A stretch of 64,000 nt of DNA from Daucus carota subsp. sativus (taxonomy: Eukaryota; Streptophyta; Magnoliopsida; Apiales; Apiaceae), in the NCBI RefSeq assembly GCF_001625215.2, contig NC_030383.2, positions 2,492,779-2,556,778 on the forward strand, written 5' to 3'. The translations under genes were made by a program, and so were the position numbers. Of the stretch, positions 34,281 to 47,400 are shown piece by piece; positions within the stretch are counted from its first letter, which is position 1; each line of letters begins with the position of its first letter. Below the pieces are notes generated by a model. It was not told the origin of the DNA. It ran no database searches and saw only the letters and a list, made by a program, of their open reading frames with translations.

Positions 34281-35055
34281 TTAAACCAGCAAGATTATAA
34301 CGGAAAGTTCAACTAATAATACAATGACCATCATAAATATATCAGAGGTTACTAACATACCAACTGTTCTTTTGCAATGGAGAACGACTTCATATATAAA
34401 ACTCTCGGAGTCACAGGATCTCCGCCAATTATCACTTGAGTTTGCAACCCTTACTCGCGGAGATGTTGAAGCTGAACAATCCCAGTTTCTTTCTCCATGC
34501 AGTCTCCCAGTTTCTTTCTCCATGCAGTCTTGCTGTAAAAGTTCCAACTCTAGAGCCTCTCTGGCAAAGTGGCTTAAAAAGATCCAAATACTTCAAGAAT
34601 ATCTGCCTTGATAATTTTCGACACTTCTTTAATGATGAACAACGAGTCCTGTTACCTGAATCCGAGACTGAGCGCAACTTTTTTGAGGAAGAGGAAGCGG
34701 AAGCAGAAGATGGAATGGGATCCTTAGAAGCATCATATGCATCTGCCTTCACTTGGTTTACAAAAACAGGCACTATGAAGCCATTCAAAATCAGCTTATC
34801 GGCATCAACAAGACCCATAGGAGCCTCTGTCATAGGAAAATCAAAATCCTCTGGCATAGGAAAATCAAAATCCTGCGAAACTTTAAAGAGTCTCTTGGAG
34901 GAAGATAACTGTGGGTCCATTTCTATGAATGAGGCTTTATCATATGCATCAAGTGAATCTCCGAAGGAGCGTCCTGGGCTTTGAAAGGATGTATTCATGT
35001 TTGCTAACCAACTATATGAAAAGCTCTCAATAGACGGAGTTTGGTATGTTTCCAT
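34281..35055 (-). pseudogene. MAKR6-like gene copy C (C-terminal frameshift from 25-bp duplication)
   Basis: The ATG is at 35055 and about 180 codons are open: METYQTPSIESFSYSW, EMDPQLSSSKRLFKVSQ, a duplicated DFDFPM block from a 24-bp in-frame tandem repeat (about 34828-34875), a Ser-rich linker and the KKCRKLSRQIFLKYLDLFKP basic helix. A five-residue gap follows CQR. A 25-bp tandem duplication near 34480-34535 then shifts the frame, so the conserved WRRSCDSESFIYE..LHCKR box (about 34340-34450) is read in another frame. It is the least damaged copy and could still make a 207-aa protein without the C-terminal box. Confidence 0.8.
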
Positions 35056-36264
35056 TCTAGGTATAAACCACGGATTAGATAGTCGAGTGCAAGAGTTTCT
35101 AAAGTTCAGAAACAGAGGTTGGTGAAGAGAACAAGGAATTGCATTTCTTTGAGTTTCATATCCCTATTTCTTATACAAGTATCAGTGGTATATTATGCAT
35201 TGCTATCACCATCTTCTCCTAACAATCATGCAGGTGGTTGCATGAATACTGACAATCGCAATAAATAATTGACAAGAAAATGAAAAGGAAAACAGAAGGG
35301 TCCTCTAATGTATTGTTACATCTTCAGACTCAGTTTCCTTTTCATACCTGCCTAAGAAAAATAAGCGAAACAAGATAAGCCCTTGGCCCTTCCCACTTGG
35401 ATTACGATATACAATAGCAAAAGCCTGAAATAAGAGGAAAAGATTAAGCTCATGCACGTTTATGAACCATCAAAACACTTTCAAGACATAAGAAGGTTGA
35501 TAATCAGAATAAAGGCCTTTGTTTGAAGTACTTTTCGTCTTCCGAACTATCCAGACAGGATGTTGATTCTGCTTTGTTTGCTTTTGTTGTCATCTTCTAA
35601 TATTCTTTGTTCTCTATCATTCAATTTGAACGTGGAGACAAGATGTTGATTCTGCATTCTTTGCTTTCTTGTCAACTTCTGATATTCTTATGCTCTATCA
35701 TTTAATTTTGATGTGAACGCGCATTTGCTTACTTACATTGGTACATGGTTGCGTACTTCTATACATCTTAGGCCACTCTCAGAACCAAATCTTAAACGAA
35801 ATCTAACAAAGACATATGGAACTATTGCTTGGTAAAGAGACTTCAGGCAATTACATCCACCAGCTGTGTTAGTGATGGCATTTTGAAATCTACTCAAATA
35901 TATTCTGAAAGAAGGCTCATCACATTCATTCTTAAGTTAACTATCTTTTGAATCTGAAGAAGCTAAAGTAGAAGACATTGGTCCCAATGTTGTTGGAGAA
36001 AGATATGGACATCAGTGTAGATTTCAGGAGCAGACACCATAGCCACCAGAACAGGAAAATGACTAAGAATCAAATGGTCCTTCCTGGTGTCCCCTCAAAG
36101 ACAAAAACAATGATAGAGGGATTTAATTATTTTAACCCCGTATTTAAGCCTCATTATAAAATACTAGCTCATATTAGTTTTTGGTTTAATTTTTTTTAGA
36201 ATTTTTAACTTTGATTAACATCATTTGTGAGTATATTATGATTAAATTACAAAAAAATATACTA
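35056..36264. other. Duplicated spacer, unit 2
   Basis: Counterpart of 21578-22812. It runs without interruption through the site where the LTR element sits in unit 1 (near 36250-36262), giving the empty-site sequence. Confidence 0.75.
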
Positions 36265-36464
36265 CACAGATTTTCTAGCTCAATTTGTGAAATATTTGCT
36301 AGCTAATAGTCCCTCTCTCTGTTGTAATTCTGCGGGCTGTTCGAGTTAATTTCTTTCGAGGATTCAGGTATTTATCTACTATACAGATTCTGTAATTTTT
36401 GTAAAGAGTCCTTAAAAATTTATACACCAGAGGTCTGAGCTTTATTTCCATCATCATTTTATAG

Positions 36465-36861
36465 GTTTTCATTGGCTTGGTGGGCCTACACTTTCCCAAT
36501 GACTGGTGCTGCAATTGCAACCCTTAGGTACTCACTTGAAGTCTCAAATTTTGCAACTAAATCACTGTCCATCCTGCTTTGTACCGTTGCAACAATCACA
36601 GTGACAGCCCTGCTCGGGACAATGATTTTCCATGCTTTTGTGCGATGGAACCTTTTCCCTAATGACATCGCAATTGCTATAAGTGACAAAAGGCCAAAAA
36701 CAGTCCGAAAATGGTATCATCGTAGAAATGGCAGCACGGATATTAAAGACAGCGAACAGTACCTCAAGTTTACAGACTCAAATGGGAAAGATATCGAGGC
36801 TTCTCTAAAATCTTCAGGTTCAGGTGCCAAGGAGGAAAATACCCATGTATCAGCTTTTTAG
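36465..36861 (+). pseudogene. SLAC1/SLAH anion channel, terminal exon only, copy 2
   Basis: Same structure as copy 1: acceptor TTTTATAG, FSLAWWAYTFPMTGAAIAT, hydrophobic helices, HAFVRWNLFPND, then a tail ending NTHVSAF. It differs from copy 1 by about ten residues, several conservative (for example TTIFHAF versus TMIFHAF), and has no stop or frameshift. Both exons have stayed open while the linked MAKR copies decayed. As for copy 1, upstream exons are absent, so a functional channel is unlikely from this locus alone. Confidence 0.75.
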
Positions 36862-37842
36862 AACAATATCTCATTGCATTGCAATGCCCGAGAAGAAGGT
36901 AGTAGTTGACGTGATGGTCAAGTGTCTCTATGTATCGGCTATGTCATGGATTCACTTTACGGAACTATTCAACTCCATGTGTATGAAAAAATAAGGGTAA
37001 GGCTTGGTGATCAAGAATTCTCGATGCGAAAGCCTTATGCACTGTGCATGGCCTAAGAGGAACTTGATCTACATTTGTTGAAGTTCCGGTGACATTGTTC
37101 TGCACAGCGTAAAGATTGAGAAGATGAATTTTTATGGTATTGTAGCAAGTTCCATCTTTTATCTATGTAGTAGAGTATAGTTCAGAACTTAAATATCAAG
37201 CTATGTATAATTAAACAAGGAGGTTGAAATTATTCATTTGAACATCTGGTTCAAATATTATGTTAAAGAGCTGCACTGCAAGTTGCTACCATTATAGCAT
37301 TCCACAGATAAGTTGTGAACATATCCTAGGTTCCAACTACATGAGCATAGTTTTTTTAATAAAAGTCACATGCATTTATGCCATAAATTACAAATGACTA
37401 TTCATTTTATCATAACTTCAATAATATTTCAGTGTAACTGACATGATATGATATGATTTTTCATCGTCCATCTATAAGAGTTTGGAGGATACTAATTTTT
37501 TTATATAATTTAATAAAACCTAGTTAAATATTTTTTAAATTGCTTACATATTTTGTAAATGCTGCTGGATCACAGGTTAACTGTTAGCATCAATTTGAAG
37601 ACAATCGTGATTTCGTGAGTGTCATACTCGGGGTTTGTTCTATTGTTTCGCTCACACCGGTTTAACTGGTGGTTGCAACGGCCGTGCCGGTCAGAGAGAG
37701 CACAATCCGGAATCAGGTCTCCATTCGGCTGGGCGTAAGCGTGCACGCACGATGCAAAGAAGTATTTCAACATATATGTAAAGAATGAAATACGATAATG
37801 ACCTCATAAAAGATTTTTAAACGTTCTTTTTTTATAAATATA
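36862..37842. other. Duplicated downstream tract, unit 2
   Basis: Counterpart of 28960-29920. No further gene is seen. Confidence 0.65.
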
Positions 37843-39460
37843 CTAGTTGAGAATCCGCGCGTTACGACGGCTTATAAAAATTATATTAATAATTTAATAT
37901 TAATATATGTAGAATAAAATAATTTTGCGGCATTTTATAATATTATATTAATGATTCAAAATTAATATTTGAAGAATGGAATTAATTTTATATTATAAAC
38001 ATCTCGATGCAATATCGACACTAATATTTAAAATTGCAAAATTAAACTATAATTCATGAGTGAAAAAATAAAAATAAATTTCTACATGTAATTAACGATT
38101 TAAAACACGACGAATATTAATATTACTTGTATTTTTAAAAAGTAATTATGTTCTTCACTAATATTGTTATTAACTTTTCCAAAACTACTTCTTAGACATA
38201 TACACCACCCGGCACATAAAAACACATGACACTTTAACAGAACTGATTGATGACATCTATCCATATACATCGATTGACCAATAAAACAGACAGTAAACTT
38301 GCAAAAACATAAGTGTGTAAAATTCTAAAAGGTATTGAGATGTAACTCCGTAATAGAAAATAGCTGAGAGTATATCCTTGTCATTAATATGAGCATTAAT
38401 AATGTCAGAACCTATGAACTTAAATCTATGTAGGGGTATCATAATCACTCCTTCCTCATATTTCTTTGGAGAAACATCAATTTAAATTCATGCAAGTGGC
38501 GGTCCATAACTTTTCGTGTTTGCAAAAACTTTATTTTTTTAATACTGTATAAACAGCTGTCACTTAAAAGTTGCTTGAATCGAGCAAACATATATCGTGG
38601 AAGTATTGCATGAATAATATTTTCTTGTATATGTAGTAAATCATATAAAAATTAACAGCAATAACAAACACGTCCGATGAACAAAATAAATATTATAAAA
38701 GAATAACCAACAAACATATAGCACTGACAGCTAATTTATTGAATTTTCATCTATCAAAATCATGTTAAGACTATATTCTTCTCCCATGTTTAGATTTATT
38801 GACTCACACATCCGACAGCCAATCATCTCTATCGTTATTCAAAACATCTAGCATAGTGTAACTCATTATTACATTAGATGGAGAAGATAAATAGGCACAA
38901 AAAAATTGTTTATGTTAAATATTGTGATGTCTAACCTCAATTTATAGGGGTTGATTTGAGAATGATCGGTTTATCAATTTTTTTTGTTTTTTTTTGATAT
39001 ACACTTTTTCCAAAAACAAGGCCATAGCCTTGGAAGAAAAGTAAGCCTTTTTCGGTATCGAAATAATTGAAAAGAAGTTCTAAATTCTAATTTGATATTT
39101 ATTAAGATAGGTAGCTTTCATTTTTGATATATTGAAAAGGTAGTTTTGAAACTTTCTTCTAATATATCCGAAAATAAAAAAGGGATTTTTTTATTTTTGA
39201 TATATTTAAAATTAAAACCATAATCCGAAACTTTTTTTCAATAATTTTGATACTAAAAAAGGTAGGTTGATTTTACTTTTGATATTTTGAAAAAGGGAGT
39301 TTTAAAACTTATTTCCAATATATCTGAAACTAAAAAGAAGGTGATATTTATTTTTGATATTTTTCTTCCAAAAATTTTAGAAAATTAGAAAAATAAAACG
39401 GAGTTATATGAGAGGCGCCACCTACACGACCTTCGCTTGTTCTTTACGTAAGTATATTGA
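37843..39460 (-). mobile_element. Helitron-like element, unit 2 copy (longer)
   Basis: The minus-strand 3' end shows the CCGTCGTAACGCGCGG-type hairpin followed by ATTCTCAACTAG. The 5' end is near TCAATATACTTACG (39460 downward). It is about 1.62 kb and includes about 1.03 kb missing in the unit 1 copy. No Rep/helicase ORF is seen, so it is non-autonomous. Confidence 0.68.
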
Positions 39461-40826
39461 TATTGATTATATAGACATCCCTATTTAGTCGCAAATAATA
39501 GAGGGTCCTATTGTTTTAAACATCCCTGCTTAGTCGATTATTTTGAACTAATTTGAGATTTTTCTAAAAAAATGTTTAATACTGGACGGAGGGAATCTAA
39601 CATCACTTCATTCTAATTTTTTTTGATTTATCATTTCAAAGTGTTGCACTTGTATATTCATACGTTTCTCATTTTCTGAAAATATGGGTATAAATCCCTA
39701 TCATCAAATTATTTTAAACATAAAATAAAGTGAATTTGACTTGTGTGTTCGTGATGAGCCATGTTCAAATTATTTTTGAGAAAGCTTTACCATACATGTT
39801 TAATAACTCAAAAGACGAGGAAGAATTGAATGTGGTAGGATTATTGAAAGTTAAGATACGGAAAATTAGTGATAAAACTTTAGATTGGTCGAAGAAGTTA
39901 CATTTTAATACCAGTAAAACACATACATTTTATTTATAAGTTGTCATAATCTTAACATCCTCGACAAGAACCCCTTTTCAAAGATCTAGCTCTTTTAAGT
40001 TTTATCTCTGTACTAAACTGAACTCTTCAGAACTCATTGAAATATTATTTTGAGCATTACTGATGGTTTGGTCATGACTCAGAAATGGCTTGTAGTGTAT
40101 GTCCTTGAAGTTGTGAGTTCCATTTTATATGCTAATACTGATCTATATTACATTGAGTTTGCTCATGAGTTATAAATCACATGAGCAGAAAAATACCAAT
40201 ACAAATCACATGCATATGTGCACAAATTATTAATGAATATTACTTTGATATCATAACTTCAACTGCACTTAAGTTGAGGATGGGAATGTTTTTTCTTGTC
40301 TGATTTATAAGAGTTTAGAGGATGCTAAATTTTAATTACAAAATAAATTAAAGCTTATTTAAAAATATGGTAAATTTATGAGATATAATCTTTTTGTTTT
40401 TTTGTTTTACCTTTCACCTGAAGAAAGTAGTTAAGTTACTTCTTACATTTATTAACCGAGTTAAAGTATTTAATATTAAAATGAATAAGGTTAGGGGGAG
40501 TCATGTTCCACGTATAAAGATTTGAATTGTTACCGGTATTAGTTAGGGTCTTCCAGCAGAACTGCACATAGAAAAAAAATATTTTATTTATCTATATATT
40601 TAGATCTTGATCCTGAAAATCTATATAAAATATAAGGTTACGCTATTCATTCTACTCTTGTGGTTTGTTTCAGCCTCAGGCACAAGTGACTGACGATGTT
40701 CTTAGTTTCTTTTTTCTGTTGTTTGAGCTCCAACATAATCACCTATTCACCTGTTTATTAAACCAACAAGATTATAACGGAAAGTTCAACTAATAATACA
40801 AATATACAATGACCATCGTAAATATA
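39461..40826. other. Duplicated spacer left of MAKR copy D
   Basis: Counterpart of 30501-31700. A short ORF at 39730-39939 recurs in unit 1 (30749-30931) but has no recognisable domain. Confidence 0.6.
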
Positions 40827-41513
40827 TTAGACATTATAAAGTACCAACATACCAACTGTTCTTTTGCAATGGAGAACGGCTTCATATATATAACTCTCGG
40901 CATCACAGGATCTCCGCCAATTATCACTTGAGTTTGCAACCCTTACTTGCGCAGATGTTGAAGCTGAACAAGGCCAATTCTTCTCCATGCAGTCTTGCTG
41001 TAAAAGTTCCAACTCTTGAGCCAAATCTCCGCTCTCGGACTCTCTGGCAAAGTGGCTTAAGAAAATCCAAATACTTCAAGAATATCTGCTTTGATAATTT
41101 TCGACACTTCTTTAATGATGAACTACGAGTCCTGTTACCTGAATCCGAGACTGAGTGCAACTTTTTTGAGGAAGAGGAAGCGGAAGCACAAGATGGAGCC
41201 GGATCATCAGAAGCATCATATGCATCCGCCTTCACTTGATTTACAAAAACAGGCACTATCAAGCCATTCAAAATGAGCTCATCGGCATGAACAAGGCCCA
41301 TAGGGGCCTCTGATATAGGAAAATCAAAATCCTGTGAAACTTTAAAGAGTCTCTTGGAGGAAGATAACTGCGGGTCCATTTCTATGAATGAAGCTTCATC
41401 ATATGCATCAAGTGAATCTCCAAAGGAGCGTCCTGGGCTTTCATTGGAGGTATTATGTTTGCTAACCAACTATAAGAAAAGCTCTCAATAGACAGAGTTT
41501 GGTATGTTTCCAT
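40827..41513 (-). pseudogene. MAKR6-like gene copy D (two frame lesions)
   Basis: The ATG is at 41513. A one-base loss in the ANMN codons (about 41455-41460) shifts the frame after 19 residues. The middle is open: PGRSFGDSLDAYDEASFIEM, SRVGTFTARLHGE and the basic helix KKCRKLSKQIFLKYLDFLKP. A small deletion after LHGE (about 40965-40975) shifts it again, so the WRRSCDAESYIYE..LHCKR box is in the third segment's frame. The lesions are at different places from those in B and C. Confidence 0.8.
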
Positions 41514-43004
41514 GCCAGCTATAAAGTTCAGAAACAGAGGTGGGTAAAAAGAACAAGGAAATGCATTTCTTTGAGATTCATATCCCTATTTCTTATACAA
41601 GTATAGCAGTATTATGAATTGCTATCACCATCTTCTCCTCGCAATCATGCATGTGGTTGCATGAATACTGACAATCGCAATAAATAATTGACAAGAAAAT
41701 GAAAAGGAAAACAGAAGGGTCCTCTAATGTATTGTTACATCTTCAGACTCAGTTTCCTTTTAATACTTACCTAAGAAAAATAAGCGAAACAAGATAAGCC
41801 CTTGGCCCTTCCCACTTGGATTACGATATACAATAGCAAAAGTTTGAAATAAGAGGAAAAGATTAAGCTCATGCACGTTTATAAACTATCAGACCACTCT
41901 CAAGACATAAGAAGGTTGATAATCAGAATAAAGGCCTTTGTTTGAAGTACTTTTCGTCTTCTGAACTATCTAGACAAGATGTTGATCCTGCTTTGTTTGC
42001 TTTTGTTGTCATCTTCTAATATTCTTTGTTCTCTATCATTCAATTTGAACGTGGAGACAAGATGTTGATTCAGCATTCTTTGCTTTCTTGTCAACTTCTG
42101 ATATTCTTATGCTCTATCATTTAGAGGGTGTTTGCCTGGGCTTAAGGCTTTAAGCCATCTCTGGTTTTAAGCTGAAAAATGTCTGTTTGTGTAATAAGTC
42201 AGAAGCCAGTTTAAAGTCAGAAATTTTTTTGAACTTTTGTTTGATAAAAATAAATCCTAAATCATAAGTTACTCATAAATCACTTTTATTTTTATTATTA
42301 TATTTTTAATAACTCATAAGTCATTCATAAGCCGAAATTACCCAAACAGACATTTTAAGCTATCAGCTTATCAGATAAATCACGTTAAGTCACAAGCCAC
42401 GTTAAGTCATAAGCCATAAGCTCAGCCAAACGGGCTCTTAATTTTGATGTGAATGCGCATTTGCTTACTTACATTGGTACATGGTTGCGTACTTCTATAC
42501 ATCTTAGGCCACTCTCAGAACCTAAAATCTAAAACGAAATCTAACAAAGAGATATGGAACTATTGCTTGGTAAAGAGACTTCAGGCAATTACATCCACCA
42601 GCTGTGTTAGTGATGGCATTTTGAAATCTACTCAAATATATTCTGAAAGAAGGCTCATCACATTCATTCTTAAGTTAACTATCTTTTGAATCTGAAGAAG
42701 CTAAAGTAGAAGACATTGGTCCCAATGTTGTTGGAGAAAGATATGGACATCAGTGTAGATTTCAGGAGCAGACACCATAGCCACCAGAACAAGAAAATGA
42801 CTAAGAATCAAATGGTCCTTCCTGGTGTCCCCTCAAAGACAAAAACAATGATAGAGGGATTTAATTATTTTAACCCCGTATTTAAGTCTCATTATAAAAT
42901 ACTAGCTCATATTAGTTTTTGGTTTAATTTTTTTTATAATTTTTAACATTGATTAACATTATTTGTGAGTTTATTATAATATATTTAGTTTACAAAAATA
43001 TACT
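41514..43004. other. Duplicated spacer, unit 3 (partial), with MITE
   Basis: Homologous to 21578-22812 and 35056-36250 apart from the MITE at 42124-42437. Homology ends at about 43004, in the same AAAATATACT sequence at which the LTR element inserted in unit 1. There is no SLAH exon after it. Confidence 0.7.
42124..42437. mobile_element. Tourist-like (PIF/Harbinger) MITE, TSD TTA
   Basis: 314 bp, with ends GAGGGTGTTTGCCTGGGCTT and, inverted, GAGCCCGTTTGGCTGAGCTT. TTA flanks both sides (42121-42123 and 42438-42440). The two paralogous spacers (near 22225 and 35703) read ATCATTTAATTTTGATG with one TTA, which proves the borders. Related copies or pieces lie near 53890-54420, 58990-59125 and 62469-62848. 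Confidence 0.93.
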
Positions 43005-44472
43005 TGTATTATATATTAAATACTAATATATTATAAAACATAAAATTATAATTTAAAAATTATATGTTATTAATATTTTAAATTATTATAAATAAAATAT
43101 ATCATTTAATTACAGGTAAAGAAAAAATTGTGATATTTTCAAACAATTATCTATATTAATATTTTATTGTTGATATGTCAAATCACTTTTAAGTTAAGGA
43201 TTTTTTTTCCCTTTTAACTTAGTGAAATTATTAACTTTATAGATATCAAATTATCACTTACATGCTAAAGTTTTTTTTATGAAAGAAAGTAAATAGGTCA
43301 AACAAAATTAACAGCAAGGGAAAAGTATAACAAAATCAAAAAAGCCGTTTGGACCCACTTAATAGTTAATTCTTTATTACTTTAATCACAGTCTTGCTAA
43401 TTACTTCAAGAGACGTTAAATGACAAAATCACCTTGTTTCCCAAAATCAAATTCTATAGGAGCATCACTTTGTATGAGGTTTAATCTTTTCCTCACTCTT
43501 GTTTTGATTTCAGATGTTGATTCTTAGTGCTATATACATATATCTCACATATATATGCAATCTAATTGAGCTACAGGTTCTAGTACTTTCTAAACCCTAG
43601 AGCATTTATGTTTCCTCGTTTAATTTGATTTCGTGCATCGCTGCTTAGTTCTAGCTTTTGAGTTTCGAATTATTTAATTGATGTATAGTGTATTCGTTTC
43701 TAATTTCCCGCTAATCGTATTTTGTTCAAGTGATTCGAGTAAGTAATGTGCTGTACAAAAAAAAATAAAGAAATTGCAAGTGCATCTAAGTCAATGCCAT
43801 GAGTTGCTCTCGCGTTATATTGTGGATAATTGATACTACTTTAGTAATCGAAGAGGTATAGAGATAATTGGTTAGTCTTGGGAGGTATTTGATTTGATTT
43901 AAGTCTGTGGATAATTTCCTGCATTTTGGACGTTTAGTTTGCATGATGGATTTTAGGTTGTGAAAAATTTGTTTTAAAGTACGATAGTTCCAATATGTTG
44001 TGATGTTTATCCCCTTTCTTTATCTTTGTTTGATTTAAACATATGAGAATTGTCTTTGAATTGACCGGAATCTTTTTTGTTATGTATTCATAGCTTGTGA
44101 AGTTTTCCATCTTTTTTCCTATTGTGTATGTTGGTATTACATATTAGTCATTCATTTCTAGCAGTCCTATTGGGAAAAACACAAGAATTTTTGTAGCACG
44201 TATTGGGAAATTGATGTCTTATAGCAAGGAATATGAAATTGAGTTCTATTTTTGGTGATTTGTATAGTTTTTGACTGGGATAGTGTTGTGTACGTCTGTA
44301 CAGGAGAAAAGAACTGAAGGATGAAATGAACTAAAGCGTTTTGTTCTTAATTGGTTAGTTGTTAATGTTATTTTTTGGGTATAGCTGATCATCTGTATAC
44401 AAGTGGATATGTATATATTGTATGTACATTGTTTTTGACATGCCTCTTCTTGTAGGTTAGGAGTTAAGACAA
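43005..44472. other. Upstream region of the WD40 gene
   Basis: AT-rich from 43005 to about 43290. It then probably contains the promoter and 5' untranslated exon of the next gene: a transcript could start near 43550 and splice into TTGTAG|GTTAGGAG just before the ATG. No other gene is seen. Confidence 0.5.
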
Positions 44473-47400
44473 ATGGATAATATGCAGTATGCTGAAGAGT
44501 TAGTGAGAGAGTATCTTGTCTTTAGAGGGTTTACAAGTACTCTGCAGACTTTTGAGAAAGAGTTGAGCACTGATATTGGCAAAGGATTTCAAGTGGATAA
44601 GATATTAGATTTGATATTTTCGGTTTATATTCCTAAATTTCAGGTGGAGAACTTGATTGGTCTGCTAAGATTCTTCAAGCAGTGCTTTTCTTCTTTTGAA
44701 GCAGTCCTAACTACTGCATTGGCAAAGATAGAGGTCTCTATTTTGAAGTATTACATCATCCATGCCGTACAATTCGGAAGAACTGATAAAGTTGTAGAGT
44801 TTTTTGAATTGAACGGTAATGACTTGTTGCAGAGTAATGAGGACTGGACTTCGTGGTTTGGTGGGTCTTTTCTGCCTTGTTTTGGTGCATTCATGTATTA
44901 TCTTTTTTAGCTAACACGAGTAAGAATTGTATTGCAGCCATCCCTTATCTTAAGAACCCAAGCTCCGATCCCAGCTTTCACATATATTTTTCAAAGGAGT
45001 GGTTTGACGCCTTGCATCTTTCTGTCAGGAACTTCTTGTGTGAGATATTTAATGGCACTCATATCCTTTGCATAGCTTACAACATACTTTTTCCATTCAT
45101 TATTGTTCTCATAGAGAGTTAAGGGGATTTGGACTGGTACTTGATGTATAAGATCTCTTAGTAACAACAATCTCCAAATTATCAGAAGCTGTTATTAGGC
45201 AGCTGTAGTTTCTGTCACTAGATCTATTGCTAGATGGAATTTTTTGTTTTCGGTTAATTACTTAATTGTATTTGTACCAAATTTTCCTTAGCTAATCACG
45301 CATTCCAGCTTTGTTGAGGATCAGTTCTGAAAGAAATACTGTTAAAAGTTTAAAAAATAATATCAAGCATCTTAATCTCAAACTGTCAGAACTTCAAGCG
45401 TTGCTTGAGGAAAAAGAAACTCGGTTATCATCTTCACTGAGGTATTGCTTCCCTCACTGAATTTTTCTTAGAAAAGCGAAATATTGTTCAACTGCATTGT
45501 AATTGTCATAATACAGCAGGACACTAACGACCAAGGAAGTAAATGTGGATGAAGATGTCACTTCACCATCTATAAGTGGTCAAGAAGCTTATACGCCGGA
45601 TTCTCTGGATGCTGGTGGAAATGAGTTTAATCAGGATATAGATGTTCAGAAGTCAAGCAGTGCTCATGGTTCAGGCTTGAGAACTAGTGATGTTGGTTAT
45701 GGCGGGGAGGGTAAGTACTGATGGTATTACTTTCCCTGTTATTCTATTTATTGCTTGAACAATACACAGGTATATAATCTATTTACTATCTATAATATGC
45801 TTGGGTGATGTTATCTAGTAGGTAGCTGAAAACAATTGCCTCTGTCTGCCCTGAGTATAATGTCCTTATATTTTGGAATATCCTCGAAATCCTTGACACT
45901 TGTATTAAACCAAAGCAGCACTAGTAGTCGTGTTACTAATAATTTGATAGAGTCAAGACGCCGGTCAATATTCCTTCGTATTGAATTATGCCACCTCATC
46001 CCTTATGCATTACATAAATATAGTTTGGGTTTAGTGTTGTTGGACGTTGTGTGTAGAAATGCTTTACTCTATAGTTTTTATTGTTATGTTCAATTCCATA
46101 AATTTTAATACTAACACACATGCTTCCACCGGGGCCTGAACCCTGGACCTCTTATTACCAATAGAAAAGGGGTATCCCCTATGCTATGCCTTGCAGATAG
46201 TTGTGTGTACCTAAAACATGTATGCATACGTACTTTACATGAATTGGATATATCTTGTTCTAATTGGTGGATACTATCTCGATACAGATGTTATAAAGTA
46301 TAAATTTTCATTTAGCTGGGAAAGAAGTATATAAAACTGTGTGATCTTATTTGCTTTAATACTATTTTTTTTATTATATAACTTGATTGCGCATAACAGA
46401 TTTTGAGAAAGAAATACATCGAGAAGAAGATTTTCCAGAGGTGAAAGTGGTGTTTCAGGTGTAGTTACATCAACAATCCCATGTTACCAGTTTAATGGAT
46501 TACTACATTACGTCTTTTATTTATGGTCCATACCGTCTTTATGCAAATTACCTCCTTGTAATTGCTTTACTGGATTCGGTGTGGTTGTCTACTTGTAGGA
46601 GACTTTCCTAGGTCACACAAGTCCCATTAGTCGATGCCGCTTTTCTGCATCTGGAGACAACATTGCAAGTGCTTCCATAGATGGCACAGTCAGGTTTGCA
46701 CGTGAACAACACACTTACTATCTATTCATAAACAAAAAAGTAACGTAAATTTTCTCATAACTCTAAACTACCTAACAATTAGATATTTGGTTGGGAGTGC
46801 GAGGAGAGAGGAAATGAAAAAAAATACCTTTGTTGCTTGAAGATGATATATTCTTATTGGGATACCACTGACCTGTATAGGACATAATTCTGTACTTATC
46901 AAACTGCTCATTTACTCTTATAATTATTATCATCTTGGAATATGGTTTAATTGTTTGTATTCAGTGTTCCCTGAAGTTTGGTTTACATGGTTACTAGTTT
47001 AGAACTTATATATTCTTGGCTGGACAGTAACTAATGAGAACTTTTTTTCCAATATAACACATTTCCTTCATGTTATGGTGAATTTTGTGAATTATTTTTT
47101 TTATAGGATTTGGACATATGACTCAGCAACGCCAGTATCAAGAAGTGCAACCATTTATTGTGGGGCAGAGATCATGTCACTTGAATGGGATTGTAAATCT
47201 GACCGCTTGGTACGTAAACTGTTATCCTACATGGTTTTCTATCTCTTATAATCGAAGTGTCTCAGCTAAAGCCTATATGAGTTGCCATTTTTTGTTTATG
47301 GTCTCTTTTATACAGAAAAGTAATTATTTTAAAAAAGTGGGAAAAAAAAAAAGCAAAAGTAATTTTTTTTTACTCAATGATTTTCTTTCTTTTCGACTTC

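Noticed and set aside
35978..36199. ORFs of about 73 aa in the duplicated spacers (also 42716-42946, and 22505-22696 on the other strand)
   Set aside because: They recur only because the spacer is duplicated, have no domain, and differ in frame and strand between copies.
44853..45122. ORF of 89 aa overlapping exon 2 of the WD40 gene
   Set aside because: It contains the true exon 2 frame plus unspliced intron sequence on both sides. It is not a separate gene.
46100..46200. Possible second tRNA-derived SINE (GGTTCAGGCCC-like B box in an intron of the WD40 gene)
   Set aside because: No convincing A box, tail or target duplication. Too weak to list.
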